Positions 51,185 through 60,302 of a stretch of DNA of 64,000 nucleotides are shown piece by piece. The stretch is from NCBI RefSeq assembly GCF_032842345.1, contig NZ_WBKO01000001.1:1426001-1490000 (forward strand). The letters run 5' to 3'. The position numbers were made by a program, and so were the translations under genes. The DNA is from Methanoculleus caldifontis. GTDB taxonomy: Archaea > Halobacteriota > Methanomicrobia > Methanomicrobiales > Methanoculleaceae. Position 1 is the stretch's first letter; each line of letters starts with the position of its first letter. Under the pieces are notes generated by a model. That model worked only from the letters and a program-made list of their open reading frames with translations. It had not been told where the DNA came from and made no database searches.

Positions 51185-53176
51185 ATGATGGCCGAAAACG
51201 TCGACGATCAAAAATCTGCGGACTGGCTGTACCGGGCTATCGTCGGTATGGCTGCCGGGCTTGCAGTCCTCCTCATAGTCCTGTTCCTCCGCGGAGAGGA
51301 GGTGGGGCCCACGCTTGCCGTCATCCCCTGGTTCATCCCCGTGATCAGCCTGTTCCAGGCGCTCATCCTCTTCTCGGTGGGGTTCCTGGCGCTGGGACGC
51401 TACAGCGTGCTAAAAGACGCAGCCTCCTTCTGGATTGGGATGGGCGCGGCAGGTTTCGCCGTCGCGCTCGTCTTTTACGCCCTCAGCGGGGCAAGTCTCC
51501 TGTCAGACGGCGGATCTGTCGTCGCGAGGCTTTCCGGTACCTCGGCATGGTTCCTGCAGCTCGGCATCACCATTCTCGGCACCTTCCTCCTCGTGGCCGT
51601 TCTGGCCCGGCGGCCGGGGGGCGAAGACCTGGCGGGCCGGCGCCTGCCCGGGCTCGCGGCTGCCTGGATAGTCTCCCTGGCGATCGCGTTCACGCTCGTC
51701 GTCCGGGTCGAACAATCTCTGCCTGCACTCGTCACCCCAACCGGCGTCTTCACCGAGTTCGTCCTCGTCTGGAACGCAGTCGTGGCGGTCCTGTTTGCCG
51801 GAGGCGCTGTGCTCTCAACCCGGCGTTACCTGCGTACCGGGGACGCGCTTGTCGGGTACGTCGCCTTTGCCCAGACGGCGCTTGCCTTCGCCCTGCTCAC
51901 GACGCTGAGCGGAATGAGGCGTTACGATCTCTGGTGGTACCTGCTCCGGGCCATTCTCATGGGGGGCGGCCTGATCGTCCTCTATGGTCTATTCTATGAG
52001 TACGTGCAGATGTTCCGGCGCGAGAAGGAGAGGACTGTCCGGTTACTGCGCGCCGAGGAGTCCGTGAAAGAGCGTGAGAGGCAGCTGCGGGACCTGATCG
52101 AAAGTTCCGCGGACGGCATCATCATCACCGATGAGACCGGACGGATCACCACCTGGAACAGGGGCATGGAGATGATCACCGGCCTTGCGGCCAGCGATGC
52201 ACTGGGGAAGCCGGCATGGGAAGTCCAGTCGTGGATGGCAGATGAGGAGTGGTCGGGGCCCGATCCTCGCGCCCAATACCGCGCATCCTGGGAAGGGTTG
52301 TTGCAGGAGGGTACGCTTCCGTCGCACGACACGCTCCTTGACGTGCAGATCCGCATCCCGCCGGGAGACGTCCGGTATCTCCAGCAGCGGGTATTCACGA
52401 CGAAGACACGGCAGGGATACCGTGCCGGGGGCATCCTGCGGGACGTCACCGATCGTACGCGGGCCGAAGAAGCCCTCAGGACCCGCGCTGAAGACCTCGC
52501 CCGGGCCCAGCGGGACCTGGGATCGGCGAACCGGGAGGCAAACCTCTACCTGGACATCTTGTCCCACGATCTCGGGAACACCAACAACGTCGCGAACCTC
52601 TACGCCGACCTGCTCGCCGACTGTCTGGACGGCGAGGCAGCCGGGTATGCGGAGAACCTCCGGCGGAGCATCGGGAGGAGCATCAAGATCCTGGGCACCG
52701 TCGGAAAGATCCGCCGGATTCATCACGCCCCGTCACACCTCAGACCGGTCGAACTCGAAGAGGTCGTACGTAGAGAGATCGACCGCTACCCCGACAGGAG
52801 CATCCGCTACATGGGCGGTTCCGTCCGGGTCCGGGCCGACGACCTTCTCCCGGAGATCTTTTCAAACCTCATCGACAACGCGGTCAAGTTCGGCGGCCCC
52901 GGCGTGGCGGTCACCGTCCGGACGGAGGAGGACGGCGCAGTAACGGTATCGGTGGAGGATACTGGCCCCGGGATACCGGACGACCGGAAGGAAGATATAT
53001 TCCACCTCTACGAACAGCAGAAACGGGGCGTCGGCGAGGGGCTCGGCCTCTACCTCGTGCAGATCCTGGTCGAGCGCTACGGCGGCCGGATCTGGGTCGA
53101 GGACCGGGTGCCGGGTTATCCCGAACGCGGGGCGGCGTTCCGGTTCACGCTTACAAAAACAGCGGAGAACCGCTGA
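51185..53176 (+). CDS. membrane sensor histidine kinase with one PAS (663 aa)
   Basis: About eight hydrophobic helices fill residues ~15-275 (LYRAIVGMAAGLAVLLIVLF, ISLFQALILFSVGFLALG and others). A coiled linker leads to one PAS (~300-425, SSADGIIITDETGRITTWNRG), then the DHp with acceptor H461 in LDILSHDLGNTNNVANLYADLL, and HATPase (FSNLIDNAVKFGG, VEDTGPGIPDDRK, GEGLGLYLVQILVERYGG). The membrane part should sense something in or near the membrane. Start is ATG 51185 or 51188. Related in its kinase core to those at 46888 and 57034. Confidence 0.9.
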   Translation: MMAENVDDQKSADWLYRAIVGMAAGLAVLLIVLFLRGEEVGPTLAVIPWFIPVISLFQALILFSVGFLALGRYSVLKDAASFWIGMGAAGFAVALVFYALSGASLLSDGGSVVARLSGTSAWFLQLGITILGTFLLVAVLARRPGGEDLAGRRLPGLAAAWIVSLAIAFTLVVRVEQSLPALVTPTGVFTEFVLVWNAVVAVLFAGGAVLSTRRYLRTGDALVGYVAFAQTALAFALLTTLSGMRRYDLWWYLLRAILMGGGLIVLYGLFYEYVQMFRREKERTVRLLRAEESVKERERQLRDLIESSADGIIITDETGRITTWNRGMEMITGLAASDALGKPAWEVQSWMADEEWSGPDPRAQYRASWEGLLQEGTLPSHDTLLDVQIRIPPGDVRYLQQRVFTTKTRQGYRAGGILRDVTDRTRAEEALRTRAEDLARAQRDLGSANREANLYLDILSHDLGNTNNVANLYADLLADCLDGEAAGYAENLRRSIGRSIKILGTVGKIRRIHHAPSHLRPVELEEVVRREIDRYPDRSIRYMGGSVRVRADDLLPEIFSNLIDNAVKFGGPGVAVTVRTEEDGAVTVSVEDTGPGIPDDRKEDIFHLYEQQKRGVGEGLGLYLVQILVERYGGRIWVEDRVPGYPERGAAFRFTLTKTAENR

Positions 53177-53367
53177 GACGTTCCGGTAGATCGTACATCA
53201 CCTGCCGGTATCCATTGCGAGCTCCCTCTTCGTCTGCACCTGCCTCCGGATCTCCGCTGAAACCTTTCCATGTCGATGGTCGGCCTGATCGCTCCCGTCT
53301 TTGGTACGCTACGCTCCCTCTGCGGTTCAATCCGTATGTTAATCACCCTCCTGTCCGATTCTTTATC

Positions 53368-53814
53368 ATGGGTCTATCTCACATCCCGTTACTCGCCGTC
53401 CTGGTAGTCTTCGCCACTGTTTCGGCATGCGGCTGCATGAGCCCGGAGACCGTGGTCTCCGGCGAGGAGGCGGCAGAGGTGCTTGCCTACGCCGAACCGA
53501 TCGCCGAGAACGTCATGCAGGGCTTCAACGAAGGCAACTATACGATGTACTCCCGCGACTTCTCCGCAGAGATGAAGCGGAGCCTGGATGCGGCCGCGTT
53601 TGAGCGGAACCGCGACCTCACCAGATCGAAGATCGGGCTGTACGTCGCAAAGGAGAGCCCCGTCGTCACGGATGCCGGCGAGTATATCGCTGTCAATTAC
53701 AGGGCGAAGTTCGAGGGGGAGGACGGCGTGGCGCTCCGGTTCGTCTTCCGGAAGGATGATCCGTCGCACGAACTCCACGGGCTCTGGTTCAACTCCCCGA
53801 AACTGCGGGGTTGA
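53368..53814 (+). CDS. small exported lipoprotein-like protein (DUF3887-type)
   Basis: A 148-residue protein with a signal peptide ending near VSACGC, a plausible lipobox. The mature domain (EEAAEVLAYAEPIAENVMQGFNEGNYTMYSRDFSAEMK, described at about residues 33-70) resembles the DUF3887/NTF2-like fold found on exported archaeal and Bacillus proteins; the region VNYRAKFEGEDGVALRFVFRKDD continues the sheet. Function unknown. It precedes the alcohol dehydrogenase by 119 bases and shares its direction. Confidence 0.75.
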   Translation: MGLSHIPLLAVLVVFATVSACGCMSPETVVSGEEAAEVLAYAEPIAENVMQGFNEGNYTMYSRDFSAEMKRSLDAAAFERNRDLTRSKIGLYVAKESPVVTDAGEYIAVNYRAKFEGEDGVALRFVFRKDDPSHELHGLWFNSPKLRG

Positions 53815-53883
53815 GACGGCCCGGCGGCGGTATGCCGCAACGGACCGCTCTTCATGAAGCCGGCATCTCCCCCGGATCCTGTT

Positions 53884-53893
53884 CTTTTTATAG
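53884..53893 (+). promoter_or_regulatory. TATA box of the alcohol dehydrogenase gene
   Basis: CTTTTTATAG lies 40 bases before the ATG at 53934, and AGAGAGGTAG about 53920-53929 supplies a ribosome site, so the gene has its own promoter. Confidence 0.6.
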
Positions 53894-53933
53894 TACCCCG
53901 TCCTTACCGCCGCGACCAAGAGAGGTAGGGATC

Positions 53934-55007
53934 ATGAAAGGCCTGGCAATGTTAAAGATCGGCGAGATCGGATGGATCGAGAAAGAGCGGCCCGCCTGCG
54001 GGCCGAGGGACGCCGTCGTGAGACCTCTGGCGCTCGCGCCCTGCACCTCCGACATCCACACCGTCTGGGAAGGGGCGATCGGGGACCGGCACAACCTCAT
54101 CCTGGGGCACGAGGCGCTCGGGATCGTCGACGAAGTGGGCAGCGAGGTCAAAGACTTCAAGTCCGGCGACCGGGTTATCGTCCCGGCCATCACGCCCGAC
54201 TGGGAGACGGATGCCGCACAGCGCGGGTTCCCGTCGCAGACCGGCGGCCCGCTCGGGGGCTGGAAGTTCTCGAACTCCAAGGACGGTGTCTTTGGGGAGT
54301 TCTTCCACGTGAACCTGGCGGACTACAACCTCGCGCACCTGCCGAAGGGGATGTCGCTTGAGGCCGGGGTCATGCTCCCGGATATGCTCAGCACCGGCTT
54401 TGCAGGCGCCGAGAACGCAAACATCAAGTTCGGGTCCACGGTCGCGGTCCTCGGCATCGGGCCGGTCGGCCTCTCCGCCATCGCCGGTGCGAAACTCCGG
54501 GGCGCCGGGAGGATCTTTGCCGTCGGCACGAGGCCCGCTTCGGTGAAGGTCGCAAAGGAGTACGGCGCCACGCATATCGTCAATTACAAGGAAGGAGACA
54601 CCGTCGAGCAGATCCGGAACGCGACCAACGGCGAGGGCGTCGACGCCGTCATCGTGGCCGGCGGCGGATATGAGGTGATGATGGACGCGATCAACGTGGC
54701 AAAACCCGGCTCGGTCGTCTCGAACATCAACTACTTCGGTTCGGGCATGGGCGACCAGGACGTCATACCCCTCCCCCGGATCGGCTGGGGCTTTGGCATG
54801 GCCGACAAGAACATCATGACCGGACTCTGCCCCGGCGGAAGGGTGCGGATGGAGCGGCTGGCCGAGGTGGTGATGTGCGGGCGCATGGACCCCGCCCTCA
54901 TGGCGACGCATGTCTTCAAGGGCTTTGACAAGCTCGAGGAGGCTCTCCTCCTGATGAAGGAGAAGCCAAAGGACCTGATCAAACCGGTCGTCATCGTGGA
55001 GGAGTGA
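53934..55007 (+). CDS. NADP-dependent secondary alcohol (isopropanol) dehydrogenase
   Basis: A 357-residue zinc alcohol dehydrogenase very close to the Clostridium beijerinckii / Thermoanaerobacter brockii enzymes. The catalytic zinc ligands fall at the same numbers: C37 (APCTSDIHT), H59 and E60 (LGHEALG) and the Asp in LPDMLSTGF. The cofactor loop GTRPASVKVAKEYG keeps the arginine and the later NYK tyrosine that bind the NADP 2'-phosphate. It should oxidise 2-propanol or 2-butanol. Methanogens that grow on alcohols use such enzymes as a source of reductant; F420-dependent enzymes belong to another family. Confidence 0.92.
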   Translation: MKGLAMLKIGEIGWIEKERPACGPRDAVVRPLALAPCTSDIHTVWEGAIGDRHNLILGHEALGIVDEVGSEVKDFKSGDRVIVPAITPDWETDAAQRGFPSQTGGPLGGWKFSNSKDGVFGEFFHVNLADYNLAHLPKGMSLEAGVMLPDMLSTGFAGAENANIKFGSTVAVLGIGPVGLSAIAGAKLRGAGRIFAVGTRPASVKVAKEYGATHIVNYKEGDTVEQIRNATNGEGVDAVIVAGGGYEVMMDAINVAKPGSVVSNINYFGSGMGDQDVIPLPRIGWGFGMADKNIMTGLCPGGRVRMERLAEVVMCGRMDPALMATHVFKGFDKLEEALLLMKEKPKDLIKPVVIVEE

Positions 55008-55184
55008 CCGGCCGGGACCTTCTCTTTTTCAGGGCCGAACCCCGCTCGCGCCTCCGGGTACGGCGGGGGCCGGGGATATGGCCTCACGCAACCTTCGAGC
55101 GGAGGTTTGAGCACCTCCCGGTGCTGCCGCTCCCCTGCGGCCCCCCGGACTCCCGGCCGTCGCCGTCTGGCCCGGCGGCCGGCG

Positions 55185-56837
55185 TCATGCCCTCTCGTTG
55201 CGCTTGAGGAACCTTCGTATCGAGCGGGACTCCACCCATCCCCGGTCGAGTTGCCTGACGATACCGTTGATCCGTTGCACCTGCTCCTGGATGCTCGCCG
55301 CGGCCGTGGCGTCCTCGAGCAGATCCGCTCTCGCCAGGATCACCTGGAGCGGGTGACGGATGTGATCGCCCAGGACTGCGAACTGTTCGATATTCCTCTC
55401 GATCTGGGCGTATGCCTCCTGCCGGATCGCCTCATACCGCTTCCGGTAGGTGATGTCGTACATGATGCCGTGGCTGGCTACGGGGCGGTCTTCGGCATCA
55501 TAGGCGAACTTGCGAACGGAATGGACCCAGCGTTCCTCGTCGCCGGGCAGACTGACGCGGTAGTCCATCGCGTAGTCCTTCTGTTCGCGGATAGACCGGT
55601 CGAGCTCCGCGATGACCCGGTCGCGGTCGCCGGGATGCACCCGCTCAAGCAGCGCGTCAAGACCGGGCTCGACGGTTCCGGGCGCATACCCCAGGATCTC
55701 GTACTGCCGGTGGTTCCACTCGGACCAGCCGTGCTCGATGTTCCAGAACGAGACCCCTGCCGAGATGGCGTCCAGCGCCAGCGCCAGCCGGTCCAGGCTT
55801 GTGTGCAGTTCATCCTCGGTCTGCCTCCGGCGGGTGATGTCCTGCACCACCGTGAGCACGTACTGCTCTCCGTCCACGGTCACGATATCCAGGTTGTTTG
55901 AGATGATACGTGCCTCCCCGGCCTTCGTGAACCGGGTGAGTTCCAGGTCCCGCACCGTCCCGTCCCGGAGGAGCCCGGTGCGGATGCGGGAGAGGGTGCC
56001 GGGATCCCGGTCGATGCCCAGCGCAAGAGAGGTCTTCCCCCGCGCCTCCTCCCGGGTGTGGCCGAACGTCTTCACCCACTCCTCGTTGACGTCGACGAAC
56101 GTGTCATCGCTCTGCCGGAGCAGGGCGATCGGGAAGGACGCTCTGTCGAATATGACGAAGAACCTCTCCTCGCTCTCCTCAAGGGCACGCTTCGAGATGA
56201 GGCGGTGCATGGCGATGGCGATGTAGTCGGCGACGGTCTTCATCACCTCGAGATCCCGGTCACGGAACCGGGTTCGAGAACGGGTTCCAAAGGAGAGCGT
56301 GCCGAGGACGACTCCCTCGACGACGAGGGGGTGGCACGCATACGCCTGCACGCCGTAGGACCTGACCAGGTCTGTCCGGGGATCGAGTGTGGCCGGGATA
56401 TCCTCCGCAACGATCCGGCACCCGTCCCGGGCCGCACACCCGCAGACGGCGACGCCGTAGTCGAGCCAGGCGATCCGCTCCGCCTCCTCCTCCGGAATGC
56501 CCTCCGAGGCGTTCAGGTACATGCAGTCCCTCTCCGCATCCACAAGGTAGTTGAAGAAGACGTCGCACTCCAGGAAGGCCATGGTCTTCCCGCAGAGGTC
56601 GTTGACGATCTGCTGGGGCTCTTCGGTCGAGAGGAGCCGGCTCGCTACGTCCGCCAGGAGCTCCTCACGGCGCCTGCGCCAGAGAAGGCTCTCTTCCGCC
56701 CGCCTGCGCCCGGATTCCGCCTGCCTGAACTCCGCGTTTTCCCGGCGAAGAGCCTCGTTCTCAGCCTGCAGCCGGGCGATGAGTTCGGCGTCAGGACAGT
56801 CTCCCGCCGGCCCTCTCTCGCTCTGTCTACTACTCAT
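55185..56837 (-). CDS. GAF-PAS-PAS sensor protein ending in a DHp-like helix, no ATPase domain
   Basis: A 550-residue soluble protein: N-terminal coiled coil (~15-60), GAF domain (~65-215, cysteines in VAVCGCAARDGC), PAS (~225-345), PAS (~355-480), then a short segment like a histidine-kinase dimerisation helix (VLGDHIRHPLQVILARADLL) and the ending RFLKRNERA. There is no HATPase domain in any frame downstream. The pseudogene at 50511-50880 ends at the same residue, so this is the natural C-terminus of a subfamily, not a truncation. Confidence 0.85.
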   Translation of the reverse strand: MSSRQSERGPAGDCPDAELIARLQAENEALRRENAEFRQAESGRRRAEESLLWRRRREELLADVASRLLSTEEPQQIVNDLCGKTMAFLECDVFFNYLVDAERDCMYLNASEGIPEEEAERIAWLDYGVAVCGCAARDGCRIVAEDIPATLDPRTDLVRSYGVQAYACHPLVVEGVVLGTLSFGTRSRTRFRDRDLEVMKTVADYIAIAMHRLISKRALEESEERFFVIFDRASFPIALLRQSDDTFVDVNEEWVKTFGHTREEARGKTSLALGIDRDPGTLSRIRTGLLRDGTVRDLELTRFTKAGEARIISNNLDIVTVDGEQYVLTVVQDITRRRQTEDELHTSLDRLALALDAISAGVSFWNIEHGWSEWNHRQYEILGYAPGTVEPGLDALLERVHPGDRDRVIAELDRSIREQKDYAMDYRVSLPGDEERWVHSVRKFAYDAEDRPVASHGIMYDITYRKRYEAIRQEAYAQIERNIEQFAVLGDHIRHPLQVILARADLLEDATAAASIQEQVQRINGIVRQLDRGWVESRSIRRFLKRNERA

Positions 56838-57033
56838 GCTCTTTCTTCAGAATCGGGGTTGGTGCTGCCATGCGTCTCGATATCCATCGGAAGGTTTCTG
56901 GAGGCAGGTTAGACCTCTATTCACATAGTAATGCCGATCGCCCTCAACGGTGCGGGCATACCGGGCGGAGCGTCTCAGGCGCAAGCAACCCCGGCGAACG
57001 GGACGGAGAGACCCGTGCCCCCTCTCCCGCGTC

Positions 57034-58923
57034 TCATGCCTTCACCAGCGTGAACCGGAAGACCGCCCCCTCCCCGGGGTGTCCGGGTATGCGGTCCTCG
57101 ACCCAGACCCTGCCGCCATAGCGTTCCACCAGGGTCCGGACGATGAAGAGGCCGAGCCCCTGGCCGCTCTCCCTCGCCATGCCCCGCCCGAACCGGGAAA
57201 AAAGCCTCTCTTTCAGTTCGTCCGGGACACCGGGGCCGGTATCCTCGACCGAGACCAGCACCCCGTCGCTCTGCTCCTCGACCCGGACGGTGATCTCGGT
57301 GTCGGGACCCCCGAACTTGACCGCGTTGCCGATGAGGTTGTTAAAGACGGTCGGGAGGAGGCCGTCCGCCAGCACCTCGGCATGAGCGCCCGGATACCGG
57401 ATCGATGCGTCGGGGAAGCTCCCGAGCTCCTCTCTGATGGCCGCATCGAGGTCCACGGGCGCGAGGTTCCCCGGCTCCTCCGAGGCCCGCCGGATGGTGG
57501 CGACGTTCTGGAGGATCTCGTTGCTCCGGTCGATGCTTGCGTACAGCTTCTCTGCATATCCGGCCGCCTCGCCGTCCAGGCAGCCAAGGAGGAGGTCGGC
57601 GTAGAGGTTCGCGACGTTGTTTGCGTTTCGCACATCGTGGGTCAGAATGTCGAGGTAGATGTTCGCCTCGCCGCGTGCCGCCTCGACCTCCCTGTTGACC
57701 CGGATGAGGTCTTCTGTACGGCGCTCCAGCGCTTCTTCCGCCTGCTTGCGTCCCGTGATGTCTATGATGTTGACGGTGGCGATCGGGTGCCCGCGTACGG
57801 TGCCGTGCGCCACGGAGATCGAGAGCCACACCTCCCTGCCGTCCCGCCGCCGAAAGAGCAGTTCCCGTCGCCCGCCCGGGGAGGCCTCCGGCTCTCCCGA
57901 GAACCGGAGGCCGATCAGGTCCTCAAGGGGTCTGCCCACCGCCTCACCGCTGCTGTAGCCGAGGATGCTCTCCGCCGCGGAGTTCCAGACCAGCACGGTC
58001 CCCCCGGTATCCAGGCCGATGATCGCATCGGGGGAGGCCTCGATCAGGAACCTGTAGCCTTCGCCGGAGGGGGGAAAGACGCTGTCCAGCACCTGGTGGA
58101 CGTTTGCCTGACGGCTGCGCGAGAGGTGCAGCACCAGGATCAGGCCTATCAGGAGATAGATGGAGGCCCCCCACTGGCCCGCTCTGCCGATCCAGGCCAT
58201 GATATCCCCGCGGGTCACCGTCATCAGGTATGCGATCTGGCCGAGGCTCAGGAACGCCAGCGCCAGGCCGTACATATACAGGAACGGTGAGCGCGACCGG
58301 ACATACTGCATGAAGACGACCAGCGCGGAGATGGCGAAGAGGGCTGCAGCGAGGCTGATGACCACCTGCCGGATCGGGGTGCCTCCTTCGCCGACGATGA
58401 AGAACTCGGGAAGCACCTCTGTTCTGGCAAGGATGACGATCAGCAGCACCGCTGTTATCCCGCCCCCGTAGCCTGCTGTGAGATCTATGAGCCGCTGCCG
58501 GAGACCGGTCCTGACGAGGCCGGTCGAGAAGAGGGCAATCAGGGCGCCGACCAGGTGCAGGGCTCCGGCGAGAAGGGCACCGAGGTTCTGGATCTGCACG
58601 CCGGCGTTCAGGCTGAACGGGGTCCCGAACGCGTTCGCCAGGAGGATGGCGAGGCCCAGGACGAGAACGCCCGATCCCATCCAGACGAGCTGCGACCGGC
58701 CGGTCTTCATCATGACCCATGCCGCGAGTACGGCGAGGATGATGAAACCGATGTTGGGGAGAATATTGAGTTCCGCCTGGAAGGAGACGACGTGGTCGAA
58801 CGGGATATTCACGGCGGACTGGACGATGAGAACTGTTGCCAGCAGAATTACGGGGACGGCGGCAAGCAGGTGCTGGATAGGCCGCCAGTTGATCCGCCTG
58901 TCGGTGCTGCTTACCGGTGCCAT
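57034..58923 (-). CDS. membrane sensor histidine kinase with one PAS (629 aa)
   Basis: Seven to eight membrane helices occupy residues ~15-270 (HLLAAVPVILLATVLIVQSA, WMGSGVLVLGLAILLANAFG, ASIYLLIGLILVLHLSRS). One PAS follows (~295-405, IEASPDAIIGLDTGGTVLVWN), then the DHp with H429 in YLDILTHDVRNANNVANLYADLL (acceptor in THD) and HATPase (FNNLIGNAVKFGG, VEDTGPGVPDEL, GQGLGLFIVRTLVERYGG). The kinase core is almost the same as that of the seven-PAS protein at 46888, so only the sensory half was exchanged. Confidence 0.9.
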   Translation of the reverse strand: MAPVSSTDRRINWRPIQHLLAAVPVILLATVLIVQSAVNIPFDHVVSFQAELNILPNIGFIILAVLAAWVMMKTGRSQLVWMGSGVLVLGLAILLANAFGTPFSLNAGVQIQNLGALLAGALHLVGALIALFSTGLVRTGLRQRLIDLTAGYGGGITAVLLIVILARTEVLPEFFIVGEGGTPIRQVVISLAAALFAISALVVFMQYVRSRSPFLYMYGLALAFLSLGQIAYLMTVTRGDIMAWIGRAGQWGASIYLLIGLILVLHLSRSRQANVHQVLDSVFPPSGEGYRFLIEASPDAIIGLDTGGTVLVWNSAAESILGYSSGEAVGRPLEDLIGLRFSGEPEASPGGRRELLFRRRDGREVWLSISVAHGTVRGHPIATVNIIDITGRKQAEEALERRTEDLIRVNREVEAARGEANIYLDILTHDVRNANNVANLYADLLLGCLDGEAAGYAEKLYASIDRSNEILQNVATIRRASEEPGNLAPVDLDAAIREELGSFPDASIRYPGAHAEVLADGLLPTVFNNLIGNAVKFGGPDTEITVRVEEQSDGVLVSVEDTGPGVPDELKERLFSRFGRGMARESGQGLGLFIVRTLVERYGGRVWVEDRIPGHPGEGAVFRFTLVKA

Positions 58924-59351
58924 GGGCGTTGCCTGCTCCTGAGTGCTTGTAAATGTAACTTCCGGGCCGATCTATTGACGGGGGGTTCGCCGGTATCAAT
59001 TATAGTTAACCATAATCGGGCATAAATCATGCTTATCCGGCTGCGTCGCCATCGCCGCCGGGAACGTCTCCTCTGTTTTCCCGGTGGGAGGGGGCCGGGG
59101 GGCGCCTCTCCTGCGCCGGTGCAAATAAGTTAACTATCGCAGCAGTCGTTATGCCTCCCGGCGACTGCAAGGGGATGGGACTCGTATGGCTGGAACGACG
59201 CCCCGCGGCGCGGCCACGGAAAGCAGGCTCGCGAGAATTTTGCGTGGCAGAGACCGAGTCTGCGGCTGGTTTCTGCGTTGTCGCCGCACAGAAGGGCTGG
59301 ACGGTCCTGCCGGGGCTAAAAAGGAGAATAGGCCTCTTCCTGTGACGCTTA
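58924..59351. other. 428-base intergenic region upstream of the membrane kinase
   Basis: No confident gene; a 131-codon minus frame (59033-59428) overlaps the methyltransferase and is not coding-like. Two GTTAAC-bearing sites (about 59001-59013 and 59124-59137) are set in AT-rich DNA; the reverse strand of the first reads GGTTAACTATAATTG and may be the kinase promoter. Confidence 0.45.
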
Positions 59352-60146
59352 TCACCGGTTGGAGCTACCCTCCGGCTTTTGGAAGCAGAGGAAGCGGTGC
59401 CGGCACCGGACGATGCTGTGCCCGGCAAGGAACTGCATCAGTCTCGTGGTCAGGCCCTCACCTGCGAGGCTCAGGGAGACGAGCGGGGGAGCCAGAGGCG
59501 ACAGGTCCGGCAGGTTCCTGCGTTTTGCAGCGTTGCGGGCGGCGACGTAGGGCCAGTACAGGGGCGATGCGCTTGAGACCGCGCTCTCCTGCACCGTCAT
59601 GCCGCATCCCTCAAAGAGCGAGCGGTACTGCTCCAGTTGCCGGTAGACCGCTGCCCCGGTGAATTCACCCTCGTGCTCCTTGAACTCCCGCTCTCTGTCG
59701 GCGATCATCTCGATGAACGTGACGTGGCCCCCCGGCCGGACCACGCGGCAGATCTCCTGGACGGTGCGTACAAGTTCCCCATCGTCCGTAATGTATCGCA
59801 GAACCCAGACGGCATTGACGAGGTCGAACGCACCGTCCTCGAAGGGCAGCGGCATCCCCTCGACGGCACGGTGCTCGACGTTGCGGATGCCTGCCTGCTC
59901 CGCCGCCTGCCGTGCCGCTTCCACCATCTTCGGCGAGAGGTCCACCCCGACGACACGCTGCACCTGCGGCGCGAACCAGAGCGTCCACCGGCCGACGCCG
60001 CACCCGTAGTCGAGCACGGAGAAGTGCGGCTCCAGCCTGACCGCCCTTGAGACGAGGCGCTTCTGGCTGCCGTCGATGTACGCGTTGTTCTGGTCGTCGA
60101 CGCTGATCACTGCTCTGAGCGGATGGTGGAGATGCCGCGCATTCAC
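59352..60146 (-). CDS. class I SAM-dependent methyltransferase (UbiE/Coq5-like)
   Basis: A 264-residue methyltransferase. SAM motif I is VLDYGCGVGRWTLWF, the acidic loop VVGVDLSPKMVEAARQAAEQ, motif II EGMPLPFEDGAFDLVNAVWV and motif III CRVVRPGGHVTFIEM. The C-terminal part has no recognised substrate domain. The first usable codon is GTG at 60146; upstream in the same frame the text DYQRDAWDEVNARH looks like a normal methyltransferase start but contains no ATG, GTG or TTG before an in-frame stop. Confidence 0.85.
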   Translation of the reverse strand: MNARHLHHPLRAVISVDDQNNAYIDGSQKRLVSRAVRLEPHFSVLDYGCGVGRWTLWFAPQVQRVVGVDLSPKMVEAARQAAEQAGIRNVEHRAVEGMPLPFEDGAFDLVNAVWVLRYITDDGELVRTVQEICRVVRPGGHVTFIEMIADREREFKEHEGEFTGAAVYRQLEQYRSLFEGCGMTVQESAVSSASPLYWPYVAARNAAKRRNLPDLSPLAPPLVSLSLAGEGLTTRLMQFLAGHSIVRCRHRFLCFQKPEGSSNR

Positions 60147-60302
60147 CTCGTCCCAGGCGTCGCGTTGATAATCTGAATCCTGCGTGAACTCACCTCGTTT
60201 GACTCACTCCTGAGTCTCAGGCGAGTATTTAGTGTTTTCGCTTGCACGGCGAACGGGATTGCTGTAGGGGTATTCCGCGGGTTCTCTTTCTGCCGGAGAG
60301 GA

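Noticed and set aside
55185-56837. Frameshifted or truncated histidine kinase
   Set aside because: No HATPase sequence is found in any frame downstream, and the relic at 50511 has the same C-terminal end, so the short form looks natural.
59033-59428. 131-codon minus-strand frame before the methyltransferase
   Set aside because: It overlaps the methyltransferase 3' end in another frame and has serine/arginine/proline-rich shadow composition.
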